A DNA stretch of 64,000 nucleotides from Crossaster papposus (lineage: Eukaryota > Echinodermata > Asteroidea > Velatida > Solasteridae): the NCBI GenBank assembly GCA_037893245.1, contig JBAIAA010000776.1, positions 248,001-312,000 of the forward strand. Reading direction: 5' to 3'. The translations under genes and the position numbers were made by a program. This document shows, piece after piece, positions 23,511 to 36,000 of this stretch (positions within the stretch are counted from its first letter, which is position 1; the number at the start of each line of letters is the position of its first letter). The notes under the pieces were generated by a model. That model had not been told where the DNA came from, searched no databases, and saw only the letters and a program-made list of their open reading frames with translations.

Positions 23511-24894
23511 AGTTTCCGCAATTTTAGGATTTTCTCCCGATAAAATTATCAGTTGGTAAATTGATGAGTAAGATCCAGTAAGAAAACGTTACAATCAAAC
23601 TTCAACCGTCTGTGATCCAACCTTGGCTAGCTGATGACCTTAGACTTGTCTAGAAGACTATTCGGGAACCAGCCTAATAGGGTCAGTCCTATACGCTATT
23701 ACAATAGCTGGGAACCAGAATCAATACCATCATTTGACGAGAGAAAAAACGGGTCTATTGAGGAGATAATTTCCCGATAGTTAACAAGATGATTTCAACG
23801 GATTGGTTCATAATTTAGGGGAAAAGGAAAAAACAAAAAAATCTTTAAAAATTTGATCGTCCTAAAATTCAAATTTTTGTCACAGTTGAAACGTGCCCGA
23901 ACCCTTGGCAAAGCCACTATTGAATCGGCCTGTATTCCAAAACTTTTTTTTAAAAGGAGACAGCTATTTTTCCTCTAAAATTGGTCCTTTGAAGAGGAAA
24001 AAAAAATGGCATTCTGTATTCTCTCTGAGGATAAAGTGGTTTAAGATCGACTGCCGGGCGAATTTATTTATTATAAGGCGCAATTTTGAAAGTGGCCTAA
24101 ACTGCTCAAGTCTGGTTGTGCTAAGATTGCGAGCCACAAAACTCATGAGATCTATCCAGCGTGCATGAACAATTTTTTGTTTAACATTGACAATGTTTGT
24201 TACGCTGCTGTGCTACTTGTTGCGATGTGTACTTCCCTTCAACCTAACGATCCCATAATTCATTGCCAATTGTCTGGATTTTTTTGGCCGGTGAAAATCA
24301 AATTGCACGTTGATCATTTTGCGTTATTATGCAAGCATGGCCGCTAATTCCCTTAGCATAACTCCCATTGCCCCCGCTTTCCCACAGTATATACGGCGAC
24401 ATATTCCAGAATGACAAATTCTTATTTTTTCTGTAAATTAGTTTTTAATCTCCATTACACGCATCATTTTGTTTAATTATTATTTTTAGTGTTTTAAAGA
24501 CAGCAAGGTTTTGCAAGATTCTTTCTTACATGTTTGGGATTTGTAGGAACGTTTTCACCTCCATCATTAACTATTGTCAATGTTTGTTTCTCCCAGAATC
24601 AAGTTTTTCTAAACACGAGGCAAATTTGCCAGAAAAAAAGATTTCCAAATACTTGCAATTATGGATGATTTTGGTATGAGGTATTTTGGTGTTTTCTGGT
24701 GTCCACCAAAATTTTATGACTTTGAAAAACAAATCGAGCTTGAGGAACTAATCTTTTTTTGTTTTTTTTTGTGTTTTTTTGGGTGCGGCCTTAGAAATTT
24801 TGGAGATGTCTCAAAAATAGGTACGTATGTGCGAATGCTCATTGTACAAGATGAAGTTGTAGAAGTCACACAGTTTATCGTTTGCCTTAACTTT

Positions 24895-24900
24895 AATAAA
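24895..24900 (+). terminator. candidate poly(A) signal of FNDC3
   Basis: AATAAA in CTTTAATAAAG, 1.8 kb after the FNDC3 stop codon; another AATAAA follows near 24984. Several later hexamers exist in this AT-rich stretch, so the real end of the 3' UTR is open. Confidence 0.25.
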
Positions 24901-27900
24901 GAAAAAAGTCGCCCTCCAAACTAGATAATTAGAAATAGAACAGGACTGGACTGGTTAGTTCAAACTCATGTAATATAAAATTAAATAAAAAGTTAATATA
25001 GTTGCATTTTATTTTTGGACGAATAGATATTCTGTATATGATCTCATTTCTTATATTTTTTCGGCATTTTTGTTTTTTTGTTTTTTAATTGTTTACTTAA
25101 TATTGCCTTCTCCCATACATGTATGTACTGAATGTTTACCGTTTGTGTAGAAATTAGTTTGTTGAACAAGAAAGCTCATTTTAAGACTTCGTTTTTTTGA
25201 ATTCTTGTAAATTGTAGAACAATATGTTAAAAGTGCTTCGGTACTAATTTAAGCTTTAATCAAAAATTCCCAGTTCTTCTAAAATGGTTGTAATATTTTT
25301 CCAGAAATATACCAAAATGTGTGAATACACACACACCCGCAAATCTTCCCAGCAATTTTTTTCCCCAAAATTGTTGCTGCTTTTTTGTTTTATACTTTTA
25401 ATTTAGCACCTGCTTCGAAACCCAAAAATTAATTGCAATGATTCTCATTGTTCAATTGCTAAGCGTCACTGCCAACTAAATGTGCCACGCCAACAAAAAA
25501 ATACATTTTTATTTATTGTTTTATTAAACTCTATTTTGTTTGGGTTAGGAAAAGCACTTGCTTTGCATAAATGTGACTGGGGGTGTCTATTTTTCACTCC
25601 AAAATCTCCAAAATTGAGGAAGAAATTCCTAAACGAAAAGAAAAAAACCCGCAAACACCGGGCTACCACAAAAGAAAAATCAACAGTCTCCCTTTAATTG
25701 TTATTATTATTTGGATGGGGGAGGACTACCGGTTGACCTTATGATGTACTGTGATTTGTTTGGCTGGTAACCAGTTAACCCTAATCGACAAGTGTCAATG
25801 AAAACGCAAAAAAGGTTTGCACGAAAGTGGCGTTGTGACTTTGGGCCAAGTTGAAAAGTTGAGATTATTCAAAAGAAGTAAAGAAAGAAAACAATGAACT
25901 TGAATTGTAATCTGTATTATTGTAAATACATCTTTACAGAGTCTTTAGAGTAAGTACAATTGAATGTTGACTTAAACAAACCATATATTTACCTTAAATA
26001 CCTGGACTCCGAAATCCAGAATTATATTTTTTTGAAGAAAAAAATTTAAGAGTATTAAGTTTAAAATCTGTATGTGCTAGTATTATATTTCAGTGGTAAC
26101 AACAATTGTACAAAGAATGTAAGGTTAAGGGAAAAAAGAAGAAATAGATACTGATAAAAAAAAGAAGCTCTTGAATAAATGAATAATTAGTAGCTGCCAC
26201 TATATATATGTAATAGATAAGCCAAATTTATAAGACAAACATACTGTTCTGCTTAACTATGTTAAAGTACTTTGATGTATGCCTAGAAAAAAATGTATGT
26301 GCATTGTCGACACAAACAATTTTTTTTGTGGTGTGGCCTACTATACTTAAATAATGTATTCCATTTGGGAGATAGTGTAAACGGAACGGAAAAAAAATGT
26401 TTAGAAATGGGAAAAGTAATTTTTGGACAATTGCATTTGCATATTTTTTTTCTTGGAATAGAAGCACAAATTTGGGCTTTTGTGTTGCGTTGTTTCCGGA
26501 ACCAGCACACATTCAGTTGTTTGCGGATGTAAAAACACCCCTATTCGCTCCAGCTGGAAGAGTCTGGCTGCTGTTTTTGTCAGTGCGAGATGGAGAATCT
26601 ACCATTGCAAAACAGGGGTGTGTGTAAATGTATCCCTTCTGGGACCCTTTTACCCGTAAAAAGCAGTGTATACTTGAAAACAATGGATATTTTTCTACAC
26701 AAAGGTCGTCTGATGTGCTGAAGGTCAGCAAAAGTTCAACAAACTTAATTACTTTGCAGAAACAATTTATGCTGCATTTAAAAAACAAAACGACTCCAGA
26801 AAAAAAATATGACAAAAACGAATTTAGCCAGGGCCCAGCTTAACTACATACATATATTAAAACATTCCTGCATATTCTTTCTAATTCGTGTTTAATTTAT
26901 ATTAAACAAAAACAGAGTGAAAGAAAGAATTAAATGTTTATTGTGACAGTGTTAATATCAGTTTAGTTTAGAAAACAAAACGATTAACTTTAAATTAGTT
27001 GCTTTTCTCCAATATTTGTTAAAAGATTTAGAGTGTAGACGGACCAAAAGGTTCGACTGATTCATTTTCATTTCACCTTTCAGTATTCCTTTGTATTTCT
27101 GGGTTTTCTTTTTCCTTGCGAAAATATGTAAACATAGTATCATAAGTTCGTAGTATAAGGAAACAAAAACCAACCCTTTAATTTTTATTTTACTTGCTGA
27201 CAGATTTCAAATATTTATATATGTGTATATGTATATGTTTTAATTCAAAATGTTAATTGACAGGTTTTATTGGCTATGTTCTCCGAGGATTGAATTTGGT
27301 GTTTTTTGGGGTTTTTTTTTTTGGGGGGGGGGGGGGGGGTGGTTAAACAAATAGCCTTTGATTCAGTGAATTTGTTTTCTTCATCTGCCATTTTTAGTCT
27401 GTTTAGCTGTTCTTTTAGTGGGTGTTACCCGTTTGTTTGAAAATTACATTTTTGTTTTAATTGATGAAGTTGGGAAACATTAACCTACCTCGCAGAGTAC
27501 CGGTTATAAGACCTGAACTTCTCTCCCCCCCATTTGTTCATTTCGTTCCTTCAAAAATAGTTACTGTGTAGGACCAAACCAATAATTAATAAGCGTGAAC
27601 AAATAATATAATATAATAATGAATTAATTGATTAGAAATAATTGAATAAGGAAGTGGTTCGCTGTAATGTATTATCAAAGAGAAAGAAAAAAAGGGTTTT
27701 GGAATTAAACAAATTGTCCAAGAAGCCTTTTTTTTTGGTTAAGAAATAACGACATTCGACAAAGAACTATTGATTATAGGCACTTATTTCAATAAAATAT
27801 TTAAAGATAGATGTCATATTTTGGGGAAATGTGCCTGCCTGCCTGCCAAAATAAAGGAGAACAAAATCCAAAATATTGTGCGAATTGTAACCAAATTAAA

Positions 27901-28422
27901 TGAATTCAGTAAAATGACGATTTCTTTTCTTTTGGCAGCAGATTGAAGCACCGTTTAATATAATAATATAATAATATATTGATATTGAATAAAATGTAAA
28001 TTGAACAAATATTACAGAAAGCTGCTATAGTTTGTGTTGGGGGAAAATATAAAGTTTGAAAGAAAAATAACAATCATCTGAAATTGTTCTTTTCTGTACT
28101 GATCAGCTAGAGAATCGTGTTGTTGATTTTGATAAATTGGTGTTTTTTTTCTTCTTTTCCCATAAAAAAAACCCATTTTTGCTTTGCATGTGGAATCACA
28201 TACAAGGATTTAAAACCAAAACCAAAATGCTGTTAATTTATTTTAGAATAAAGAGGTCAAATCTCTAAGCAATTTTAGGGGGCGAGCTGTGTAAGTTCGA
28301 TTCCTTCACTTTGCTCTCAAAGTTTTGGAAAGACGTCCCAAGTTTGTTCATTGACCATGCCCCCCCCCTTAATTTCTTTTACAAAACACGCCCCCATTTG
28401 GGACATAAATCAAGTTTTTCTT

Positions 28423-28445
28423 GGGGGGGGGGGGGGGGGGGGGGG
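28423..28445 (+). repeat. poly-G tract
   Basis: Twenty-three consecutive G. Confidence 0.95.
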
Positions 28446-28893
28446 TCTTTATGTTCTAACAATACAGAAAAGCTTGGATGTGTATTTCGCACAAAAACAA
28501 GGGAATTGTAGTGGAATACGATGAATTTCAGCCCTGGGATTTTGTTTCCCGTGCCAGTTATATCATTGTGCTTGGTATTTTGTAATATAACCAAAAAAAA
28601 TAACAAAAAAATTATAGTAATGAAAAGAACATGCCTGTGTATCAGTTTAAGAGAAAGTGTTTTAAAAATACACTGCAGCTACGTATTAAAAATGCCTCGC
28701 TACAAATGAAAATCGAAACCACTTTTGTGTCGCTTTGTCAGTTATTTTTGTTGGTTAGTTTAGTAGTTTGTAACCCTTTTTGGACAAGTTGTTTGTGGGT
28801 TATTTGTGAGATGTTTTGCAAAATATATTTCTTTGAAGAAAAAAAGTATTTACAAATTGGAGGGGTAGAACACAAGAATTCATATCCGTACCT

Positions 28894-29013
28894 GGGCCGT
28901 TTTTCAAACCCCAGTTTGCATCTGTGTATGGATTTGTTATACAACTATGCAGTTTGGCAATATTAATGGAGCCTAATGCAGTCTATTACAAGCTGGGGTT
29001 TGGAAAACTGCCC
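28894..29013. mobile_element. MITE with GTTTTTCAAACCCCAG ends
   Basis: GGGCCGTTTTTCAAACCCCAG at the left mirrors GCTGGGGTTTGGAAAACTGCCC at the right. Similar ends occur at 54264-54376 and 57892-58020. Confidence 0.7.
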
Positions 29014-29030
29014 TGATAAGGAACATAATA

Positions 29031-29263
29031 GGGCCTTTTTCGAATCCCTCGCTTCGTTTCGTACTGGGCTTAAGGCGATTTTAGGCTCACAACTGGGGAA
29101 ACTTTTTGATGCCATTTGTGCTTCGGAAAAATTCAATCGATTGGTATGATCCTAAATGTTTGAATAGTTCCATTTATTTCTCATTTCTAATTGCTTCTCA
29201 GTGATTCGGAAGTCGGAGTGTAGGCAAGTCCGGAACGAAGCAAAGGTTTCGAAAACCCCATGT
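29031..29263. repeat. interspersed repeat with inverted ends
   Basis: TTTTTCGAATCCCTCGCTTCG at the left is mirrored by CGAAGCAAAGGTTTCGAAAA at the right. The body matches 21083-21285. Confidence 0.65.
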
Positions 29264-30075
29264 AAACCTTTGTATGGTGTACGTTAGCACTGGTTCCCAG
29301 CCCAACGACCTGCGTTGTGGTACTGGTATGTACGCGACGGGTACCAATATGAGGTAATACACCCATATATTTCTGACGTTGGACAATAATCAACAAACAA
29401 AAACACTGGAGAAAACTGCGCAGAATGTTTGGAAAATAACGAAAATGCTAGCTTCGAAGGGAGTACGACTTGATTCATGAAACCTTAGTTGAACGAATGT
29501 GATATCGAGGACTTCTACAGTAGTTTGTGTATTGGAAAAAAACAACGTTTTTATGTGAGTAGCCCTCTAAAATACGACTGGTCCATCACGAGCACTGAGT
29601 ACCAGTAAATATTGTTACATCAAAAAAAAAAATTATACAAATATAAAACACTATCACTAGTATCAAAGGTCATTTTTGTGTGGTGTTTTTGGACATCTCT
29701 TGTCATTGCACAAGAGATAGAATTTTGCATGTAGTGGGTGTCCGTGTACATATATAATTGTTTTTGCTGAAAGTGAGTGAAACTAGTAAAAGCGCACAAA
29801 ATGTCCGGCACATTGTTCATGAACTGCATGTAAAAGAAAGTTCATTCCTATTTTAATAATTCACAAAACATCTCTTGAATTATATAAAGTATATAAGTAT
29901 ATATAACGACGTATATTGGACTCATTTATTAACTCGGTTATCTCTTCATAATCCGGCCAATATGTAAAGCTTTATCCGATCTTTGCATATATACCATTAA
30001 CAGTTCTAATAAAGTTGATATTGTCATTCAATCTTTATCTATTTCTTTATAATTTTGTATTGACAGCAACCAGTC

Positions 30076-33000
30076 ATGGAGCATAAATCGTTTCTAAACG
30101 ATGCCCCCTGGCGTCTATGGAGTCTGGTTATGATGGCGGCTATGCTGCCCTCCGTCGTCCTTGGAAACGTTGTCGCAGTGAGTAGACATACTTTTAACAT
30201 ACATTATTGACCATGAAAGGTCTATTTTCCAGTAAGTTGAAGGCTCCACAGTAGTGCACAACCGTGCGAATTGGGCATGTTTCTACACGGCCAATTGCTA
30301 GGGCCGCCTAGGTTAGCCAGAATTTGCAATATTCCTTATCTTTAACGATTAAACTTTTGTGTTAAGTTGTCATTACAATTCTTATTTCCTCTCGCACTCT
30401 CGTAGGTTACGCGCAAAAACATCAGCTACACGTTCCCATCCATGCCGGCAACTTTTGGCGATAGACTTCCATTAAGTGGGTTTCAGGTAAGAATCTCTAA
30501 ACAATGTATTGATTCAAGACTGGGGAGGCGGTTGTTTCTTAAAAAAAAAATTGGCAGTGATTGGTAACATTATTTATTTCCCACTGACAACTCTCGGCTT
30601 TATTTACCCTATGACATAGAATGGAGTGGCCCTGTATTTTATGGGTATTGGGGTATACAGGGTTAGGGTCAGTCCATTCTATGTCCTTGGGTAAAGCCCT
30701 GCATTCTATAGATGCTCTGGTTTTGTTTTTTCTCAGGGCAAGCTTGTTGTGGCAGTTCCCCTCAACGGCTGTTACCCTCTTCAGCCGCTGCCCACGGGCA
30801 ACATGACCAGTTACAATTTCTTCGCTCTCATCCAGCGGGACGAGTGCAACTTCGATCTCAAGGTACTGCACCATCTGCAAGACCAAATTTGAGACCAAAC
30901 TCGACAAAATCATTCATTTGTCACCAGAGTTACTTTTTATTACCTATTGAAAATTTAAAAAATAAATCTTCACTGATTACATCATGTACGTAATAACCAA
31001 TATTTTTTTAGGGGCAAAAATGGGTCTACAATTCTCACAAAAATTGGTCAACTCTTGTCGAAAGTTTTAAACTTTTTGAAATGTTGTATCTATTTCCAAG
31101 GTTTGGAACATTGCTATTTAAAATGTTGCTAGTGTAATAATTTTGGGCGTGATCCCTGGCTACATGGTATATATATGGGTTTGTGGCTTCTGACTAGTGC
31201 CCCCTAAACAAAGATATTGACTAATTTAGGAACTGCCAACTCGGGGCTGACTGGCTCAGTTGGTAGAGCACCGGAACGGCAATCTGGGGGTTGTAGGTTC
31301 GACTCCCGCTCCAGTCAATATTTCTTTGTTCAAATGGGAAATTACGTCAGAATGAACCTAGTCAGTTTGCCTTTTTTTTCTCCAATCGGTAGAGCACTGG
31401 ATGGTATTTTGCAAGTTGGAGGTTCAAATCCCCTCTTACTCTTACTTGCTTATTTCTAATTGGTCTTTCATGTAACAGGTCTGGAATGCCCAGAAGGCTG
31501 GTTATGCTGGTGCTATAGTTTTCAACAATGACGACGATGATAGCGTGCTGCCCATGAACGGAGATAAGTGTAAGTTATTCACATGTCAGACTACGACTAC
31601 GACTACGACTACGACTACGACTACGACTACGACTACGACTACGACTACGACTACGACTACGACTACAACTACGACTATGACATGCCTTTTGCCTTTTTGC
31701 CTTTTTGCCTTTTTGCCTTTTTGCCTTTTTGCCTTTTTGCCTTTTTGCCTTTTTGCCTTTTTGCCTTTTTGCCTTTTTGCCTTTTTGCCTTTTTGCCTTT
31801 TTGCCTTTTTGCCTTTTTGCCTTTTTGCCTTTTTGCCTTTTTGCCTTTTTGCCTTTTTGCCTTTTTGCCTTTTTGCCTTTTTGCCTTTTTGCCTTTTGCC
31901 TTTTGCCTTTTGCCTTTTGCCTTTTGCCTTTTGCCTTTTGTCACGCTTCTTTCGACATTAAGCTGTGGAGTAACCTGTAAAAGGACTGGCGTCCCATCCA
32001 GGGGAAATAGATAAATATTATCAGTTGTTTTATCCCCGAGTGTTAGGCTGTGCAATATTACATTTACAACCACGCAACCTTTTATCCCCTTGTAACCACA
32101 GTCGAACTGGACGTGTACATCCCCTCTGTGTTTGTTGGGGCGTCGTCGGGGGCGTCGCTGAAAACAATGAACTACACAACAGGGTAAGACGCAAGACCTA
32201 CAAATAAGGCTGTTGCTGAACATGTAAACAAGTTTCTTTTGTAAATAGACAAGTCTCGATCGATAAAGAAAAAATCTTAGTCATAAAGAACTCGCACATT
32301 ATTCAGAGATTGAGGGCTGTCTCGATTGTACTGAAAATTAGAGTACTTGATCATCTACCGAATATTCGAATAGCATTTTGCCCGTTTGAACATTTGAAAA
32401 GACAAACACAAATATGCGCATGCACAAATGTGTTGTCATTTCAATGGTAAGATTTTATATTCTTAACCAGTTCGCGCCGGGATTATTTTAAAATCACTGA
32501 GCCGAGGTGCGGGATTATTTTTAACGAAACTCGATCCGAGGCAGGTTCAGGCTGATGGTACCGGGAAGCACACCTACGCCTTTTCGGCCTTGCTCGCTGC
32601 TGACAGACATTTCCGGCCTCGCTTGTGACGTGTTTATGCGTCATCCATTTCGAATCTGGGGAAACCTTTGCATGTATACGTCCTCCGGCGCGAACTGGTT
32701 AATTGTCAAATGCAAATGTTCGGATCCACACAATTGGTTTTTTTTTGGCACCTATTTATTAGCTGGGTCAAGTCTCTTCACAGTTATGCAGTAGTACGAG
32801 CAAAGCCGGCAATGCGTGGGTGTGCTTCCCGGTACCATCGGCCTGAACCCGCCTCGGATCGAGTTTCGGTAAAAATTATCCCGGCGCGAACTGGTTAATA
32901 TCCATCGCCGCATGCAGATTTTAACCGACGCACTTTGTACGCAACGTTTGACCAGTGAAGAAGGCAGATGCATCTTTTGTGTGTAAAACTTGAACTACGA

Positions 33001-36000
33001 AGCTCAAATATTTGGTCAATTGCATTTTCAAATTTTATCCCCTCTCTTCTCTCTTTTTTTTTGTTCTTCTTCTAGGACCAAAATCGTAATGAATGACGAA
33101 TTCTCATTCTCTTATAACATTTACCTGGTCCCATTCATCAGTATTGTAGGCCTTTGTTTCTCGCTAATGCTCTGTTTTATGGTAAGTGAGTGGTACCCTG
33201 CATGCGGTGATGGCTGATTCTTTGGTTTTTTTATAGGCGTCCTCTGAATATGCGTGATTCCAATAAATAATTCCAAGTGGAAGTTGTATGTCAAAGTCAA
33301 GATCGTTTGCATCACAACAACAAATTGGTAGATAAAAACCGACTTAGTTCCAGAAAGAAAAATTGTAAAATTTCACACACAAACAAACTATTAAAAAATT
33401 TGCAACATCCCCAATTTACTGTGAACAAAAATTTTGCTGAATTTTTCAATGTGAAAAGCACAACCGATTTTGAATTTCTTTTTTACAAATGCATGACTTT
33501 CATCCATTGAAAGGAATTATTTTGATTCACGTTTTTTTTAAGAGGGTGTCTATAAAGAATCGGCCATTATTTATAAACGATGGTGGCGATCTGTTCAGAC
33601 AAAAGCTTGCAGGAGTGGATTTTTATTCTTCATTTCTGCCAACTCTTCCTAATCCATCAAAAACTGAATTTCTGGGGTTTTATTGTTTCACGGTTGAAAC
33701 ATAACTTTATAGCTAAGCCTCTTATAAATTAAACAAGTGGCATTTTGTCCTATTTTCGTTCAAAATGAAAATTGGGAAAATTATTGTTCTTTTTAAAGGG
33801 AGAGGGGTCATAACTTGAACTGAAAATCCCCACTGCTTGCTTTCGACTCAGTGTCGCCACTATCCCAATTGTTGGTATTATTTGTATTATTCCCCCCTTT
33901 TTTGTGTGTGTCTCTGGCGTCGTACAGGGCCAAAGTGACTCTAACCCCCACCCTCAGCTTTCCCGTCAGCTATTTCCTCTTTCCGTTTGTCATTGTTACA
34001 TCCACCTGCCTTGTCTTCTTTGCTATTTACATGGTGAGTATTACGCCCCTCCCCTTGCCCAGGCCCCCACCCACCACCCACCACCCACCACCCCCAACCA
34101 AGTTTTGACGAGAGAAAATTTGTTTTAATTACCTTCGAGAACCCCAGAACTTCAAGAACCCTAGAACTCCAAGAACCCCATTGAACACGAAAGCGTGGAA
34201 TTGTTTGATCGATATTAGTGCTTTGTACTTTGTTTGTTTTACCCATTTGTGTTTGTTTTACCCATTTGATCGTAAAGTTAGTTTTTTGAGTTTTTGTTCG
34301 CATTTAGTTGCATGCTAGATATTGCATGAAATTCATTACATTCTTGCATGCTAGACTTGTGTATTTAGCATTGATTCTGTTGTCTCTAGGTTTGTTGGAA
34401 CATGGGAAGTGAAAGGCAGTACTAACCTATTTTTTGAGGACATGCCATTTCGACTTTTTATACCTTTTCCAAATTGTTTACCTTGTTCTTACATTTTTCT
34501 ATTCAAATTCCTACTTTGTTCCACAACTCCGAAAAAAATTAAATCGCATTAAATATATTTCATAGCATTGTGACACATTGTCGTATGTAAATCATGCAAC
34601 GAAGGGCTTTGGGCGAATGGAGTACTGCAACTGTACTTCCATGAGTTTAATTGAAAGTGTTTACTTGTAGATGGAGAACAATATTATCAACAAAACCTAC
34701 TACTGAAAGCCAGCAAAAGAACTACTTTTATCCTGATTTTGTGCTACTTTTATCCTGATTTTGTCCTACTTATGTCCGTACTATTTAATTTTTTCCTCAT
34801 GGTCCTGTTTGTGAAAGCCTGCAAGTAGTTAGCAAAAACGGCCTGCCTGCTAACAGATTTTGAAACCATATACACACCGGGAACATACATTCGCATTTTT
34901 GTATCACTGTGGAGACATGGCTTTGTTCTCGTGTACAAAATGGTTAGAAAGTCGAGCACGTTTTTCAAAATGCTCCCATTTTAACCATATTTGTTTTCCT
35001 GGGTTGAAATTTCGACCCAGTATACCCTATATTATACCCTAACCCAAACACTAACCCTAACCCACATCCTAATCCTAGTTTTTGAGTAATTTAAGTAAAA
35101 TCCAAAAATCTAATTCGTGAAATTCCCAGTGGAGACCTATTCATCTATAGAAATTTACCCTCCGGAGACGTTTTGTCTCCATTGTACACATTGTGTTCAT
35201 GTCTCCAGAGGGTACCGTATTTCGCACCATTATAACACCACTAACATGATTCCTTTGATCCATATTCTAGAGATTTTAGACAGTAAGTCAGAGCTCTTTC
35301 TCCCCCTTACAGGTTGCCAAGTATGTGCGGGATCGGAGACGATTGAAGCGGTCCAGGCTGTCCAAAACTAACCTGAAGAAGATTCCGATTAAGAAGTTTG
35401 TCAAAGGTGAGAGATTGAACACACCCCTCCTCAATCCACCAAAATCCTTCGGGTGATTCTGGAAGATTAAGGATCAATGGACAAAAAGTGTCGATTTATT
35501 TTGGACGATGCATTGTGTCGAGTTGGTGGGCTTTACCCAGCATTGTTTACATTCAGTCGTGTGTAAAAAAAATTGAGCCCTGAATTGTGCTCAATATCAT
35601 CCGCACTGTTGTCCACTACGGAGGATATGTACGGCATTGTGGGTAACCCGGACTTGCATTCTGTTCACATGCAAAAGTATCGACCCTGGATCCCTGCATG
35701 AAATCATTTCCAACCAGATCTCCAGAAATGACAAAATTGTTGACACATGTGTATCACATGACAGGGCATGTGACTTGTGTATCACATGACAGGGCATGTG
35801 ACTTGTGTATCACATGACAGGGCATCAAGGTAACCCGGACTTGCATTCTGTTCACATGCAAAAGTATCGACCCTGGATCGCTGCATGAAATCATTTCCAA
35901 TCAGATCTCCAGAAATGACAAAATTGTTGACACATGTGTATCACATGACAGGGCATGTGACTTGTGTATCACATGACAGGGCATGTGACTTGTGTATCAC

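Larger units (their letters stand above)
23511..28890. other. AT-rich non-coding stretch after FNDC3
   Basis: No exon, MITE or SINE recognised. It may hold the FNDC3 3' UTR in its first part. Contains G17 (27323-27339) and G23 (28423-28445) tracts and short AT microsatellites (27605-27625, 27957-27980). Confidence 0.5.

Noticed and set aside
23084-23527. Open frames with TRFTTRF, KPRGKPRG or VNLVVNL repeats
   Set aside because: All three frames on both strands are open through the FNDC3 3' UTR array, which a real gene would not show.
31246-31320. Functional tRNA-Ala gene
   Set aside because: Arms are visible, but the acceptor stem and T33 are wrong and several sister copies exist, so a SINE head is more likely.
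31545-32223. Poly-Thr/Phe and Lys-rich open frames, one fused to RNF13 exon 4
   Set aside because: They read through simple arrays in the intron; the exon ends at a good donor at 31570.
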